A stretch of DNA of 64,000 nt from Salinarimonas rosea DSM 21201. Lineage in GTDB: Bacteria > Pseudomonadota > Alphaproteobacteria > Rhizobiales > Beijerinckiaceae. Under the pieces are notes generated by a model. It was not told where the DNA came from. It made no database searches and worked only from the letters and a program-made list of their open reading frames with translations. The stretch lies in assembly GCF_000429045.1 (NCBI RefSeq), contig NZ_AUBC01000006.1:62001-126000 (forward strand). The letters run 5' to 3'. The position numbers and the translations under genes were made by a program. This document shows positions 19,368 through 28,782 of the stretch, one piece after another; position 1 is the first letter of the stretch, and each line of letters starts with the position of its first letter.

Positions 19368-20091
19368 GATCCTGCGGGTTCGTCTCGTCGTCGAGGCCGG
19401 CGCCCTCGGGGTCGAGGGGCGCGGCGTTCATGGCGATGGTTCCGCGATAGACGCATAGCCGTCGCCAGCGCTCCAGGAAGATGCGACTTCCGGCGCCCGC
19501 GACGAGGGCTGCATGTATCACATGAGACCGCCCCAAAGCCAAATCCAAATCGTCGACGGAAAGCTCCGTCACGACCGGAATTCGCTCCGCGGTCTCGCCC
19601 AGGCGCCGTCGCAGCGCCTGCGCGATCTTTCTCTTGCCGTCGTCCGCCGCCTCGGAGGCGTGGACGAGGCTGGCGATGGTCTTCGATCCGACGGTCTTCA
19701 CCACCGTGTCGAAGCCCGATACGACCCGCCCCGCCTTGTTGGCGAGGGCGAGCCCCTGGCGGAGGTCCTCCACGAGCGCGGCGTCGATCGCCGCGGCGAG
19801 GTCCTCCGGGACGGTGACGGCGGCCTTGAGCCCCCGCGCGAAGAGCCGGCGCTCGACCGCGCTCTCCACCGCCTCTCGCCTGGCCGAGACCCACACGCCC
19901 CGGCCGGGCAGCTTTCCCTTCAGGTCGGGCGTCAGCGCGCCGTTCGGCGCGGCGACGAACCGGATCAGCTCCTCGGGGGAGCGGACCTCGCGGGTGGCGA
20001 CGCAGGTTCGCCGGGGCTCGTGACGCGTCGTGCGTCGCTCGCCCGCGGCCGCACGCCGGCCCCTGGTCTCGTCACCCTCCGTGCGCGTCAC
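19351..20091 (-). CDS. RNA-binding protein: YlxR (DUF448) fused to an L7Ae-like domain
   Basis: 246 residues. The N-terminal YlxR domain (about 25-105) has [25 protein letters not shown] and [27 protein letters not shown]. The second half has the L7Ae/Gadd45-like pattern [38 protein letters not shown] near 130-165, a domain that binds kink-turn RNA in archaeal and Bacillus homologues. In Alphaproteobacteria this two-domain protein sits between nusA and infB, as here: 26 bp after nusA, overlapping infB. Its role is presumed to be in ribosome biogenesis or transcription; not demonstrated for this form. The first 24 residues are Arg/Thr/Gly-rich and may not all be translated. Confidence 0.88.
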
Positions 20092-20117
20092 GCCCGCGTC
20101 GTCCCCTCTCGTCCCGC

Positions 20118-21863
20118 TCAGCCCCGATGCGCCTGGGCGTCGTCCTCGCCGGCCTCGCCGGCGGGAACCTCGCCCGCATCCGCGCCGCCTTCGACGTCGT
20201 CGCCCTCGAGGGCCTCCGCCTCGGCCTCGGCCTCGTAGGCCTCGCCGTCGGCGTAGTCGGCGTCCTCGGCGTACTCGCCCTCGGGAGCCTCCTCTTCGGG
20301 AGCCTCCTCCTCGGCCGGCGCCTCGATCCAGCCCGCGCGCACGCGCGCGTCCATGATCATCGCCTCGGCGTCGCCCCGCGACAGCTCGAAGCCGTCGAGG
20401 AAGCCCGCATGGCGCTTGGCCTCGGCGCCGCGCCCCTCGGTGTAGCCGACGAGATCGTCGGTGGCGCAGCCCGCGAGATCCTCGATCGACTTCACGTCGT
20501 TCTCGCCGAGCGCCACCAGCATGCCGCTGGTGATGCCCACGACCTCGCGCACCTCGTCGGCGACGCCGAGCTCGATGCGCTTGGCCTCGTTCTCGGCCTC
20601 GATCTTCTCCAGATGCTCGTTGGCGCGCATCTGGATCTCCTGCGCGGTCTCCTCGTCGAAGCCCTCGATCGAGGCGATCTCGCCGAGATCGACATAGGCG
20701 ATCTCCTCGATGGTGCGGAAGCCCTCCGAGGCGAGGAGCTGGCCCACGACCTCGTCGACGTCGAGCGCCTCCATGAAGAGGTTCGTGCGCTCCACGAACT
20801 CCTTCTGGCGCCGCTCGCTCTCCTCGGCCTCGGTCAGGATGTCGATGTCCCAGCCGGTGAGCTGGGAGGCGAGGCGCACGTTCTGGCCGCGCCGCCCGAT
20901 GGCGAGCGAGAGCTGCTCGTCGGGCACGACGACCTCGATTCGCTCGGCGTCCTCGTCGAGCACGACCTTGACCACCTCGGCCGGCTGGAGCGCGTTGACG
21001 ATGAAGGTCGCCTCGTCCTGGCTCCAGGGAATGATGTCGATCTTCTCGCCCTGCAGCTCGCCGACGACCGCCTGCACGCGCGAGCCGCGCATGCCGACGC
21101 AGGCGCCGACGGGGTCGATCGACGAATCGCGGGAGATCACCGCGATCTTGGCGCGCGAGCCCGGGTCGCGGGCCACCGCGCGGACCTCGACGATGCCGTC
21201 GTAGATCTCCGGCACTTCCTGGCCGAAGAGCTTGGCCATGAACTGCGGATGCGTACGCGACAGGAAGATCTGCGGCCCGCGCGTCTCGCGGCGCACGTCG
21301 TAGAGATAGGCGCGCACCCGGTCGCCGGGGCGGAAGGTCTCTCGCGGGATCAGCTCGTCGCGGCGGATGATCGCCTCGGCGCGGCCGAGATCGACGATGA
21401 CGTTGCCGTACTCCACCCGCTTGACGAGGCCGTTGACGATCTCGCCGACGCGGTCCTTGAACTCGTCGTACTGGCGGTCGCGCTCGGCGTCGCGGACCTT
21501 CTGCACGATGACCTGCTTGGCCGACTGCGCGGCGATTCGGCCGAAGTCGAAGGGCGGCAGCGCCTCGGCGATGAAGTCGCCGATCATGGCGGCCGGGTTC
21601 TTGCGGCGCGCCTCCTCGAGGGTGATCTCGGTGGCGTCGTTCTCCACCCGCTCGACCACCTGCAGCAGCCGCGACAGCGCGATCTCGCCCGTCTTCGGGT
21701 TGATCTCGGCGCGCACCTCGGTCTCGCTGCCGTAACGGGAGCGGGCCGCCTTCTGGATGGCGTCCTCCATCGCGGCGAGCACGATCTGGCGATCGATCAC
21801 CTTCTCGCGGGCGACCGCGTCGGCGATCTGCAAGAGCTCGAGCCTGTTGGCGCTGACGGCCAT
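20118..21863 (-). CDS. nusA: Transcription termination/antitermination protein NusA
   Basis: 581 residues. The N-terminal RNA polymerase-binding domain (about 1-130) contains [39 protein letters not shown]. The S1 domain is about 135-205 ([22 protein letters not shown]), and KH1/KH2 about 230-350 ([24 protein letters not shown] and [23 protein letters not shown]). Helix-hairpin-helix-like C-terminal repeats follow, ending in a Glu/Ala/Asp-rich tail (about 525-581) longer than usual. It controls pausing, termination and antitermination and is second in its operon, 7 bp after rimP. NusA commonly regulates its own operon, which fits the hairpin in the leader. Confidence 0.97.
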   Translation of the reverse strand: MAVSANRLELLQIADAVAREKVIDRQIVLAAMEDAIQKAARSRYGSETEVRAEINPKTGEIALSRLLQVVERVENDATEITLEEARRKNPAAMIGDFIAEALPPFDFGRIAAQSAKQVIVQKVRDAERDRQYDEFKDRVGEIVNGLVKRVEYGNVIVDLGRAEAIIRRDELIPRETFRPGDRVRAYLYDVRRETRGPQIFLSRTHPQFMAKLFGQEVPEIYDGIVEVRAVARDPGSRAKIAVISRDSSIDPVGACVGMRGSRVQAVVGELQGEKIDIIPWSQDEATFIVNALQPAEVVKVVLDEDAERIEVVVPDEQLSLAIGRRGQNVRLASQLTGWDIDILTEAEESERRQKEFVERTNLFMEALDVDEVVGQLLASEGFRTIEEIAYVDLGEIASIEGFDEETAQEIQMRANEHLEKIEAENEAKRIELGVADEVREVVGITSGMLVALGENDVKSIEDLAGCATDDLVGYTEGRGAEAKRHAGFLDGFELSRGDAEAMIMDARVRAGWIEAPAEEEAPEEEAPEGEYAEDADYADGEAYEAEAEAEALEGDDVEGGADAGEVPAGEAGEDDAQAHRG

Positions 21864-21870
21864 GGTCCTG

Positions 21871-22536
21871 TCACTCCTTCGGGGAGGGATGGTTGTCGTT
21901 GTCCTCGGTCGCAGCCGTGGCGGCGGGCTCCTCGCCCTCCTCCTCGGCGCTCTCGATGGTCTCGTCCGCGCCCTCGGCGGAGGGCGCCGTTCCGCGCTTG
22001 AGCGATTCGCGGATGAGGTCGTCGGTGAGCACGAGGCGCGCCTCGCCGATGTCGTCGAGCGGCAGCCGCGCCAGCGGCTCCACGCCCTCCGGGACGTCCG
22101 GCAGGAGGATCAGCGCGTGCTCGTCCTCGACGCCGCGCACCAGCCCGCGGAAGCGCTTGCGCGCCCCCACCGGCCGCGCCATCTCGACCTTCGCCTCGTG
22201 GCCGGCCCAGCGGACGAAGTCCCCCGGGCGCACCAGCGGCCGGTCGATGCCCGGCGAGGAGACCTCGAGATTGTAGGCCGTCGTCACCGGATCGTCGACG
22301 TCGAGCGCCGGCGAGATCGCCCGGCTGACGATCTCGCAATCGTCGACGCCCATCGTGCCGTCCGGCCGCTCGGCCATGACCTGGACCGTGCAGCCGTTCT
22401 GGCTCGAGATCTTCACGCGCACGAGCCGGTAGCCGAGATCCTCGATCACGGGCTCGACGATCGCCGCCACGCGCGCGGCGAGGCCGGTCTCGGCGATCAG
22501 GCGCTCTTCAAGTCGATCGTGCGTTCGATCCGCCAC
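21871..22536 (-). CDS. rimP: Ribosome maturation factor RimP
   Basis: 221 residues. The N-terminal domain has [26 protein letters not shown] and the [20 protein letters not shown] helix; the [30 protein letters not shown] motif is the family signature, and the SH3-like C-terminal domain follows. A Glu/Ala/Asp-rich tail of about 40 residues is longer than in most RimP. It acts in 30S subunit assembly. It opens the operon rimP-nusA-ylxR-infB-rbfA-truB, behind a leader of about 186 nt with a promoter and hairpin of its own. Confidence 0.95.
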   Translation of the reverse strand: MADRTHDRLEERLIAETGLAARVAAIVEPVIEDLGYRLVRVKISSQNGCTVQVMAERPDGTMGVDDCEIVSRAISPALDVDDPVTTAYNLEVSSPGIDRPLVRPGDFVRWAGHEAKVEMARPVGARKRFRGLVRGVEDEHALILLPDVPEGVEPLARLPLDDIGEARLVLTDDLIRESLKRGTAPSAEGADETIESAEEEGEEPAATAATEDNDNHPSPKE

Positions 22537-22654
22537 GGCGGCTCACGTCCTCGTCTTGTGGAGCGCGTCCGTCGTCGCGGACGCCGCTCGGAAAATGCGC
22601 TCGTCGTGCGGGCCGTCCCGCACCGAGCCCCGGCGAACCCGCGTCAAATATGAG

Positions 22655-22684
22655 AAAGGAGCGGACCCGGTCAGGGTCCACTCC
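22655..22684 (-). terminator. Terminator-like hairpin in the rimP-nusA operon leader (attenuator candidate)
   Basis: On the minus-strand RNA an 11-bp stem (GGAGUGGACCC with GGGUCCGCUCC, one U-G pair) closes a 5-nt loop and is followed directly by UUUCUCAUAUUU. The wobble pair works only on the minus-strand RNA, since the plus strand would have C-A there, so the structure is oriented toward rimP. It lies about 40 nt after the predicted transcription start and about 120 nt before the rimP start codon. It could be an attenuator or end a short leader RNA. Confidence 0.5.
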
Positions 22685-22728
22685 CGCGAGGCGACGCTCT
22701 CACGCCGCTACCAGAGCTGACAGGGAGG

Positions 22729-22757
22729 CATATACGCGCCTGCGGCGGAGGATTCAA
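22729..22757 (-). promoter_or_regulatory. Candidate sigma70-type promoter of the rimP-nusA-infB operon
   Basis: Reading the minus strand: -35 TTGAAT (22757-22752), exactly 17 bp, -10 TATATG (22734-22729). Both hexamers stand out in GC-rich surroundings. Transcription would begin near 22722, giving a leader of about 186 nt before rimP. Confidence 0.55.
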
Positions 22758-23109
22758 GTGCGCGTGCGGCCGAGATCGGCGTCGCCGCTCGGAGAAAGCG
22801 ATATCGAACCAGATGTCGTGGCGTTCCTGCCGGGCCTCGCAGACGAGCGGGGTTCCGAGCGTGCGTGCAATGTACATCGTGCGGCGTCCTCGGGGTTCTG
22901 GAGGCCGTTAGACTAGCCTGTGCCGAAGCAAGGCACACCGGCTCTCCGCCCTCTGCCCTCCGCTCCGGTCCGCCCGCCGCGGCGGGTCCGTCGCGACCCC
23001 GCCGGCGCATGCGGCATTGAGCGGTCGCCCTCAACACATCGCTTACGAAAGGCCGTTAAGGTCCGCGCGATACGGCCGTGCGGACGGACGGCGCCGGGAT
23101 CCCTGCTCG

Positions 23110-24231
23110 ATGGACATGCTGACCTCGCTCGTGTCGGACGTGGAGGACGCGGTCGCCAACGGCGACCCGTCCCGACGCGTCGAGACGCTGCGGCGCATGA
23201 CCGATCTCTTCATCGAGCAGGCGCCGCACCTCGCCGACCTGCACGTCGCCGTGTTCGACGAGGTGATCCTGCGGCTCGCCCGCGGGATCGAGTTCCGCGT
23301 CCGCGTCGAGCTCTCCGAGCGGCTCGCCGACCTCGTCAACGCGCCCGAGGGCGTGCTGCGCGACCTCGCCTTCGACGACGAGATCGCCGTTGCCCGCCCC
23401 GTGCTCGAGCGGGCCGTGCGGCTCGGCGAGGACGATCTCGCCGAGGTCGCCGCCAGCAAGAGCCAGGAGCATCTCCTCGCGCTCACCCGCCGCGCATGCC
23501 TGTCCGAGCGCATCACCGAGATCCTGGTCGACCGCGGCGACGATCGCGTCGTGTGCGCCGTCGCCGGCAACGAGGGTGCGGCGCTCTCCGACCGCTCGCT
23601 CTCGTGCCTCGTCGAGAAGGCCCGCGGCGACGAGGGCCTGCAGAGCCAGCTCCAGGCCAGGGCGAGCCTGGGCAACGAGCAGCTCCAGCAGCTCGTCGCC
23701 ATCGCCCGCGAGAAGGCGCGGGTGTCGATGCGCGCCGCCCTCGGCAGCCTCGACGGGCTCTCCATCGACGCCGCCGCCTTCGACGACGCGGTGGACGACG
23801 CGGCCGAGGACGTGGTGCGTACCTCCAGCTACAAGGCGCTGGTCGACGACTTCGCCGATGCGGCGCGGATCGTGACCGAATGCGCCGGGTCCGGCGCCCT
23901 CGACGAGGAGACCATCGCCGGCTGGGCGCGCGACGGGCGCATCGAGGAGGCGCTGGCGGCGATCGCCCACCTCGCCCACGTGCCGACGACGGTGGTCGCA
24001 CGCGCCTACCACTCGAACCACTACGACCCGCTGCTGTTCATCCTGCGCTCGCTGCGCTTCGGCTGGTCGACCTTCAAGACCTTCCTCGTCGCCAAGGCGG
24101 GGCGCAACCTCACGGACGAGGTCCACCGCTCGGCCTTCGCGGCCTTCCAGCAGCTCTCGGTCTCGACCGCGCAGCGGATCGTGCGCTTCACGGCGATGCG
24201 CGAGCGCACGCTCGAGGCCGAGGCGCTCTGA
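23110..24231 (+). CDS. DUF2336 domain-containing protein
   Basis: 373 residues, almost entirely helical with no signal peptide or membrane helix. It has HEAT-like repeated helices: FDEVILRLARGIEFRVRVELSERLADL, then AVARPVLERAVRLGEDDLAEVAAS and KSQEHLLALTRRACLSERITEILVDRGD. This order matches the alphaproteobacterial DUF2336 family; function unknown. I chose the ATG at 23110 (MDMLTSLVSDVEDAV); the frame extends to 23017 through Arg-rich residues with no ribosome site. It is divergent from the rimP operon and followed, on the other strand, by lysE-type and trpS genes. Confidence 0.75.
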   Translation: MDMLTSLVSDVEDAVANGDPSRRVETLRRMTDLFIEQAPHLADLHVAVFDEVILRLARGIEFRVRVELSERLADLVNAPEGVLRDLAFDDEIAVARPVLERAVRLGEDDLAEVAASKSQEHLLALTRRACLSERITEILVDRGDDRVVCAVAGNEGAALSDRSLSCLVEKARGDEGLQSQLQARASLGNEQLQQLVAIAREKARVSMRAALGSLDGLSIDAAAFDDAVDDAAEDVVRTSSYKALVDDFADAARIVTECAGSGALDEETIAGWARDGRIEEALAAIAHLAHVPTTVVARAYHSNHYDPLLFILRSLRFGWSTFKTFLVAKAGRNLTDEVHRSAFAAFQQLSVSTAQRIVRFTAMRERTLEAEAL

Positions 24232-24239
24232 AGCCGCGC

Positions 24240-24890
24240 TCAGCGCGCGGTCGCGAGGATCTGCAGCGCGAAGAGGCCGAACACGCCGGCGAAGACGATG
24301 TCGACGCCGCGCAGCACCCGCGGGCGCGTGCGCGCCAGCGCCACCACCTCGTCCGCCGCCAGGATCGCCAGCGCCGCGAGCGGGGCGGAGAGCGCGACGA
24401 ACCACAGCCCCAGGAAGACGAGCTTCCCGGCCGCGTGCGGATCGCCGGCGGCGACGAACTGGGGAAGGAAGGTGACGAAGAACAGGATCACCTTCGGGTT
24501 CGACAGGTTGATCCCCACGCCCAGCAGCCAGGTCGCGCGCAGCGACGCCGGCGCCGGCCCGCCCGGCCGCAGGCTGAGCGCCGAGCCGTTGCGCAGGGCG
24601 TCCCAAGCCATCCAGAGGAGATAGAGGGCGCCCACGATCTTCACCGCCGTGAAGGCCGCGGGCGAGGCGGCGAGGAGCGCCGAGAGCCCGAGCGCCGCGA
24701 GCAGCGTGTGGACGAGCGCGCCGGTGAAGGCGCCGAGCATCGCCGCCATGCCGCAGGCGCGCCCGCCCTGCACGGTCTTCGACAGGAACAGGCTCATGTC
24801 CGGCCCCGGCGTGACGAAGAGCACGAGGCACGCGCCCGAGAACAGGACGAGCGTGTGGAGGTCGGGCAGGAAGGGCAGGGTGGACGTCAT
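24240..24890 (-). CDS. LysE/RhtB family amino-acid exporter
   Basis: 216 residues with six hydrophobic segments. Family marks are FVTPGPDMSLFLSKTVQGGRACG near residue 25 and the conserved LLGVGINLSNPKVILFFVTFLPQFV near residue 125. Members export amino acids or homoserine lactones; substrate not predictable. The ATG at 24890 gives the normal family length; the in-frame extension to 25082 is Arg/Pro-rich. It shares the strand with trpS, 115 bp downstream of trpS. Confidence 0.92.
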   Translation of the reverse strand: MTSTLPFLPDLHTLVLFSGACLVLFVTPGPDMSLFLSKTVQGGRACGMAAMLGAFTGALVHTLLAALGLSALLAASPAAFTAVKIVGALYLLWMAWDALRNGSALSLRPGGPAPASLRATWLLGVGINLSNPKVILFFVTFLPQFVAAGDPHAAGKLVFLGLWFVALSAPLAALAILAADEVVALARTRPRVLRGVDIVFAGVFGLFALQILATAR

Positions 24891-25005
24891 GGTCGACGCG
24901 GCTCGGACGGCAGGCGGGCAACGCCGCGCGACGATGCGCCCCGCGCGGGCGCCGCGCCAGCCGCGCCCCGTGCAGGGCAGCAATTCCCCGGCGGCATGCC
25001 TGACC

Positions 25006-26043
25006 TCAGCGCGGCCCGAACCCGACGATCCGGCGCACCGCGTCCATGGTCTCGGCGGCGATGACCGAGGCCTTGTGCGCACCCTCGGCGAGGATCGAGT
25101 CGATGTGGCCGGGATCGGCGGCGAGCCGGCGCATCTCGGACGTGATCGGTGCGAGCCGGTCCACGGCGACGTCGACCAGCGCCGACTTGAAGGTCGAGAA
25201 GTTGGCGCCGCCGAACTCCGCCAGAACCGCCTCGCGCGGCACGTCTCGCAGCGCGGCGTAGATGCCGACGAGGTTGTCCGCCTCCGGGCGCCCGGCGAGG
25301 CCGGCGGCCTCGGTCGGCAGCGGCTCGGGGTCGGTCTTGGCCTTGCGCACCTTCTGCGCGATGGCGTCGGCGTCGTCGGTGAGGTTGATGCGCGAGTAGT
25401 CCGAGGGATCGGACTTCGACATCTTCTTCGTGCCGTCGCGCAGGCTCATGACGCGCGTCGCCGGGCCCTGGATCATCGGCTCCGGCAGGGGGAAGAACGT
25501 CTCCCCGAACCCGTTCTCCGCGATCGAGCCGGCGAAGTCGTTGTTGAACTTCTGCGCGATGTCGCGGGTGAGCTCGAGATGCTGCTTCTGGTCCTCGCCC
25601 ACGGGCACGTGGGTGCCCTTGTAGAGCAGGATGTCGGCGGCCATCAGCGTCGGGTAGGCGAACAGGCCCACGGCGGCGTTCTCGCGGTCCTTGCCGGCCT
25701 TCTCCTTGAACTGCGTCATGCGGTTGAGCCAGCCCATGCGGGCGACGCAGTTGAACACCCAGGCGAGCTCGGCGTGCTCGTGGACGCGCGACTGGTTGAA
25801 CAGGATCGAGCGCTGCGGGTCGATGCCGCAGGCGATGTAGGCGGCCGCCACCTCGCGGATGTTCGCCTGCAGAGCCCCGGGCTCCTGCGGCATGGTGATG
25901 GCGTGGAGATCCACGACGCAATAGATGCAGTCGTGGGTATCCTGCATGCGCACCCAGTTGACCATCGCGCCGAGATAGTTGCCGAGATGGAGCGTGTGCG
26001 TCGGCTGCATGCCGGAGAACACCCTGTCCTTGAACTGCGTCAT
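25006..26043 (-). CDS. trpS: Tryptophanyl-tRNA synthetase
   Basis: 345 residues, a complete class I synthetase. The HIGH motif appears as HLGN (residues 19-22 in [19 protein letters not shown]) and the KMSKS loop as [11 protein letters not shown] near residue 205. ATP and Trp pocket blocks include [24 protein letters not shown] and [19 protein letters not shown]. It charges tRNA-Trp. In many Rhizobiales trpS follows murJ and a universal stress gene, but here an NmrA-like gene lies upstream on the same strand. Confidence 0.98.
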   Translation of the reverse strand: MTQFKDRVFSGMQPTHTLHLGNYLGAMVNWVRMQDTHDCIYCVVDLHAITMPQEPGALQANIREVAAAYIACGIDPQRSILFNQSRVHEHAELAWVFNCVARMGWLNRMTQFKEKAGKDRENAAVGLFAYPTLMAADILLYKGTHVPVGEDQKQHLELTRDIAQKFNNDFAGSIAENGFGETFFPLPEPMIQGPATRVMSLRDGTKKMSKSDPSDYSRINLTDDADAIAQKVRKAKTDPEPLPTEAAGLAGRPEADNLVGIYAALRDVPREAVLAEFGGANFSTFKSALVDVAVDRLAPITSEMRRLAADPGHIDSILAEGAHKASVIAAETMDAVRRIVGFGPR

Positions 26044-26142
26044 CGTCTCGCCCTCGGGCCGGCCGCGCGCGGGGTGCGCGTCTCGCGCGGGGCTGTAGCG
26101 GCTGGGGGACGGTGAGGCAAGGGGTGCGGGCGTGGCCCGGTG

Positions 26143-27012
26143 TCAGGCCGCGAGACGCTTCGCCGCGCCGGCCAGCGTCTCGTCGATCGAGACCCGCCCG
26201 CGGGTGAGCGGCACGTCGCCGGACATGGCGACGACACCGGACGCGATGCCGTCGTACATCTGCGCCATCAGTGCGGACGCCCCGGGGCGCAGGCCGGCCT
26301 CCTGGAAGATGCCCTCCCACGCCGCGCGCGGGGGCGCCACGGGCGCGACCGGGCGGCCGAGCACGCGCGCCGCGGCGGCGGCGACATCGGCCGGCGCATA
26401 GTCCCGCGGGCCGGCGAGCTCGATCAGCGCGGGCGGCGCGTCCGCGAGCAGCGTCTCGGCGGCCACCCGGCCGATGTCGGCGGTCGCGACCATGCGCTGG
26501 GGCCGCGCGAGGTCGAGCATCGAGGGCAGGATACCCTGCGCCGCCGCGAGCGGCAGGACGGAGAGCCAGTTCTCCTGGAAGTAGGCCGCGCGCAGGAAGG
26601 TGAGCCGCGTCGGTGCGCCCGCGAGCATGGCCTCGACGGCGTGGAGGCTGCGGATCACGCCGGTGCCCACGGGAACCTGCGCGCCCTCCGAGGACAGGAA
26701 GACGAGGCGCTCGGGCCGGGCCCGCTCGATCGCCTCGCGGGTGGCGCGGCCGACCGAGGCGACCGCGCCGACGACGTCGTCCGCCGCGTAGGCGGGCGGC
26801 GCGAGCACGTAGGCGCCAGACACGCCCTCCATGGCGGCCGCGAGATCGTCGGCGGAGGTCGCGTCGCCCCGCACGAGGTCGACGCCGCGGGCCGCCCAGG
26901 GGGCGGCGCGGTCGAGGTCGCGCACGAGCGCGCGCACGGGGGCGCCGGCGGCGAGCAGGGTGTCGGCGACGGCGGCACCGGTGTTGCCGGTCAGTCCGGT
27001 GACGAGGAACAT
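26143..27012 (-). CDS. NmrA-like NAD(P)-binding protein
   Basis: 289 residues from the ATG at 27012 (MFLVTGLTGNTGAAVADTLL); the GLTGNTG glycine loop at residues 6-12 binds NAD(P). Further features are DLVRGDATSADDLAAAM, ERLVFLSSEGAQVP and THLR-like ADIGRVAAETLL. The C-terminal part resembles NmrA/HSCARG or QOR2-type oxidoreductases; whether it is an enzyme or redox sensor is not clear. It is divergent from a LysR-type gene, 119 bp away, the classic arrangement in which the regulator controls its neighbour. Confidence 0.86.
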   Translation of the reverse strand: MFLVTGLTGNTGAAVADTLLAAGAPVRALVRDLDRAAPWAARGVDLVRGDATSADDLAAAMEGVSGAYVLAPPAYAADDVVGAVASVGRATREAIERARPERLVFLSSEGAQVPVGTGVIRSLHAVEAMLAGAPTRLTFLRAAYFQENWLSVLPLAAAQGILPSMLDLARPQRMVATADIGRVAAETLLADAPPALIELAGPRDYAPADVAAAAARVLGRPVAPVAPPRAAWEGIFQEAGLRPGASALMAQMYDGIASGVVAMSGDVPLTRGRVSIDETLAGAAKRLAA

Positions 27013-27097
27013 GGGCGGGTCTCCTTCTCGGGGTCTCGAGGGTGGCGCGCGGCTCGGAGCGCCGCGTGCCGATACCCGGGACCCTATGGAGGCCGCT

Positions 27098-27114
27098 TGC
27101 ATGCGTCCAATGCA
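27098..27114. promoter_or_regulatory. Candidate LysR-type box between nmrA-like and lysR genes
   Basis: TGCAT-N7-ATGCA, with the T-N11-A spacing typical of LysR-type regulators, lies 18 bp before the LysR ATG and 86 bp before the NmrA-like ATG. Short dyads occur by chance, so this rests on position. Confidence 0.35.
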
Positions 27115-27131
27115 TCGTCGATATTGTCATC

Positions 27132-28061
27132 ATGCGCGAGACGAATTTACGTGGGATCGACCTCAACCTCCTCGTCCTGCTCGACCACCTGCTCGCCGCG
27201 CGCAACGTCACGCGCGCGGCCGCCGCGGCGAACCTCAGCCAGCCTGCGATGAGCCGTGCACTCGGTCGGCTGCGGGCGCTGCTCGGAGACCCGATCCTGG
27301 TGCGCGGCGCGGACGGGCTCGTGCCGACGGCCCGCGCCCTGGCGCTCCAGCCGGCGCTCGCGCGCACGCTCGCGGACGTGCGCGACCTGCTCGCGCCCGA
27401 GGCCTTCGTGCCGGCGCAATGGCAAGCGCGCGTCGTGATCTCGGCGACCGACCACCAGACCATCATCCTCCTGCCGGAGGTGATCGCGCGGCTCTCCGAG
27501 CAGGCGCCGCACGTCGACCTCGACGTCGTGCCGCTGCGCGCGGGCACGCTCGCCGACCTGCGCGACGGGCGCGTGCACCTGAGCTTCGGCGTCGCCGAGG
27601 CACCGCAGCCGGGCCTGTGCAGCCGCGTGCTCTACCGCGACCGCTTCGTCGTGCTCACCCGGCGGGGCCACCCGGTCGGGGACACGTGGACGATCGAGGA
27701 TTATGCCGGGCTCGACCACGTCCTCGTCACCGTGCTCGGGGACGGGCGCGGCTTCCTCGACGAGGCGCTCGCGCGCCGCGGGCTCCGGCGCCGCGTGGCG
27801 CTCCGGCTGCCGCACTTCTACGCCGCGATGGAGGTCGTCGCGCGCACGGACCACGTCGTGACGCTGCCGCGCACGCTCGCCATGCGCCACGCGCCGGCGC
27901 TCGGCCTCGTCGTGCGCGATCCGCCGCTCGACGAGCGCGCCTTCACGCCGACCCTGCTCTGGCCGGCCGCCCTCGACACCGATCCCGCCATGCGCTGGCT
28001 GCGCGACCTCGTCTCGCAGGAGGCGGCGCGCCTTCCGCACGCCGAGCCGGCGGAGGACTAG
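27132..28061 (+). CDS. LysR family transcriptional regulator
   Basis: 309 residues. The N-terminal winged helix-turn-helix (about 6-65) reads LNLLVLLDHLLAARNVTRAAAAANLSQPAMSRALGRLRALLGDPILVR, the NodD/SyrM-like branch. The co-inducer domain begins near residue 95 (VVISATDHQTIILLPEVIARLS). The ATG at 27132 fits the family; an upstream frame to 27042 is not needed. It probably controls the divergent NmrA-like gene and itself, as typical of this layout. The effector is unknown. Confidence 0.93.
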   Translation: MRETNLRGIDLNLLVLLDHLLAARNVTRAAAAANLSQPAMSRALGRLRALLGDPILVRGADGLVPTARALALQPALARTLADVRDLLAPEAFVPAQWQARVVISATDHQTIILLPEVIARLSEQAPHVDLDVVPLRAGTLADLRDGRVHLSFGVAEAPQPGLCSRVLYRDRFVVLTRRGHPVGDTWTIEDYAGLDHVLVTVLGDGRGFLDEALARRGLRRRVALRLPHFYAAMEVVARTDHVVTLPRTLAMRHAPALGLVVRDPPLDERAFTPTLLWPAALDTDPAMRWLRDLVSQEAARLPHAEPAED

Positions 28062-28170
28062 CGCTCGGCTTCACCTTTCTTCACATCGCCCGCGCAATCG
28101 CGACACGTGACGGGCGCATCGTCTCCCCATCGCAGCCGTCGGAGCTGCTTCCCCCGAGGAGACGAGACCC

Positions 28171-28737
28171 ATGACGACCGAGACCACCCCCAAGGCCCCG
28201 AACGCCGGCCCCGCCCGCTCCCGCGTCTCCCGCGGCCTCCTCGCCGCCGGCGTCGCCGTGCTCGGCGTCGGAGCGATCGGCGCCGGCTTCGCGGTCGCGC
28301 AGGACGCGCCGATCCTGCGCCACGCCGCCGGCGACGGGCCGCGGGCCGAGACGATGCACGCCCGCTTCGGCGAGGAGCGCGGCCGCATGGCCGAGTTCAT
28401 GGAATGGCGCCTCGAGCGCACGCTCGACGAGGTCGATGCCAGCCCCGAGCAGGTGGAGCGCATCAAGGCCATCGCCGAGGAGGCGCGCGGCGAGATCGTG
28501 CCGCTGATGCGCGGCTTCCGCGACACCCGCGAGGATCTCGCGGAGATCCTGGGCGCGCAGACCATCGACCGCGCCGCCGCCGAGACCCTGCGGGCCGAGC
28601 GCCTCGCCGCCATGGACGCCGCCTCCGCCCGCGGCCTCCAGGCCCTGCTCGACGCCGCCGAGGTGCTCGAGCCCGAGCAGCGCGCCGAGCTGGTCGAGGA
28701 GATGGGCGAGCGCCGTCGCGGCTGGGGCCGTTGGTGA
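28171..28737 (+). CDS. Spy/CpxP-like periplasmic protein
   Basis: 188 residues with one N-terminal hydrophobic segment (GLLAAGVAVLGVGAIGAGFAVA, about 22-43) acting as signal or anchor. The rest is a charged helical domain: MAEFMEWRLERTLDEVDASPEQVERIKAIAEEARGEI, then DAASARGLQALLDAAEVLEPEQRAELVEEM. The repeated A-SPEQ and LEPEQ turns replace the LTxxQ motifs of Spy/CpxP. It lies 45 bp upstream of an OmpR-type two-component pair on the same strand, the CpxP-CpxRA-like arrangement, so a role as periplasmic chaperone or stress feedback protein is inferred. Confidence 0.78.
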   Translation: MTTETTPKAPNAGPARSRVSRGLLAAGVAVLGVGAIGAGFAVAQDAPILRHAAGDGPRAETMHARFGEERGRMAEFMEWRLERTLDEVDASPEQVERIKAIAEEARGEIVPLMRGFRDTREDLAEILGAQTIDRAAAETLRAERLAAMDAASARGLQALLDAAEVLEPEQRAELVEEMGERRRGWGRW

Positions 28738-28782
28738 TAGACTGAGCCCGAGCGACCCCGGAGAGAGAGGACCGCAGCACCG

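Larger units (their letters stand above)
22537..23109. other. Gene-free 573-bp region between rimP and the DUF2336 gene
   Basis: No frame here has convincing coding character; the small frames are Arg/Pro-rich shadows. It holds the rimP-operon leader and promoter (entries at 22655-22684 and 22729-22757). It also holds a TGTGCC-N7-GGCACA dyad (22919-22937) and a 14-bp self-palindrome CCCGCC-GC-GGCGGG (22973-22986), both nearer the divergent DUF2336 gene and possibly regulatory for it. I looked for a tRNA-fMet, which precedes rimP in Escherichia coli, and found no cloverleaf. Confidence 0.6.

Noticed and set aside
22655-22735. A tRNA upstream of rimP (as metY in Escherichia coli)
   Set aside because: The hairpins do not form a cloverleaf, there is no T-loop or acceptor stem, and the 3' hairpin reads like a terminator.
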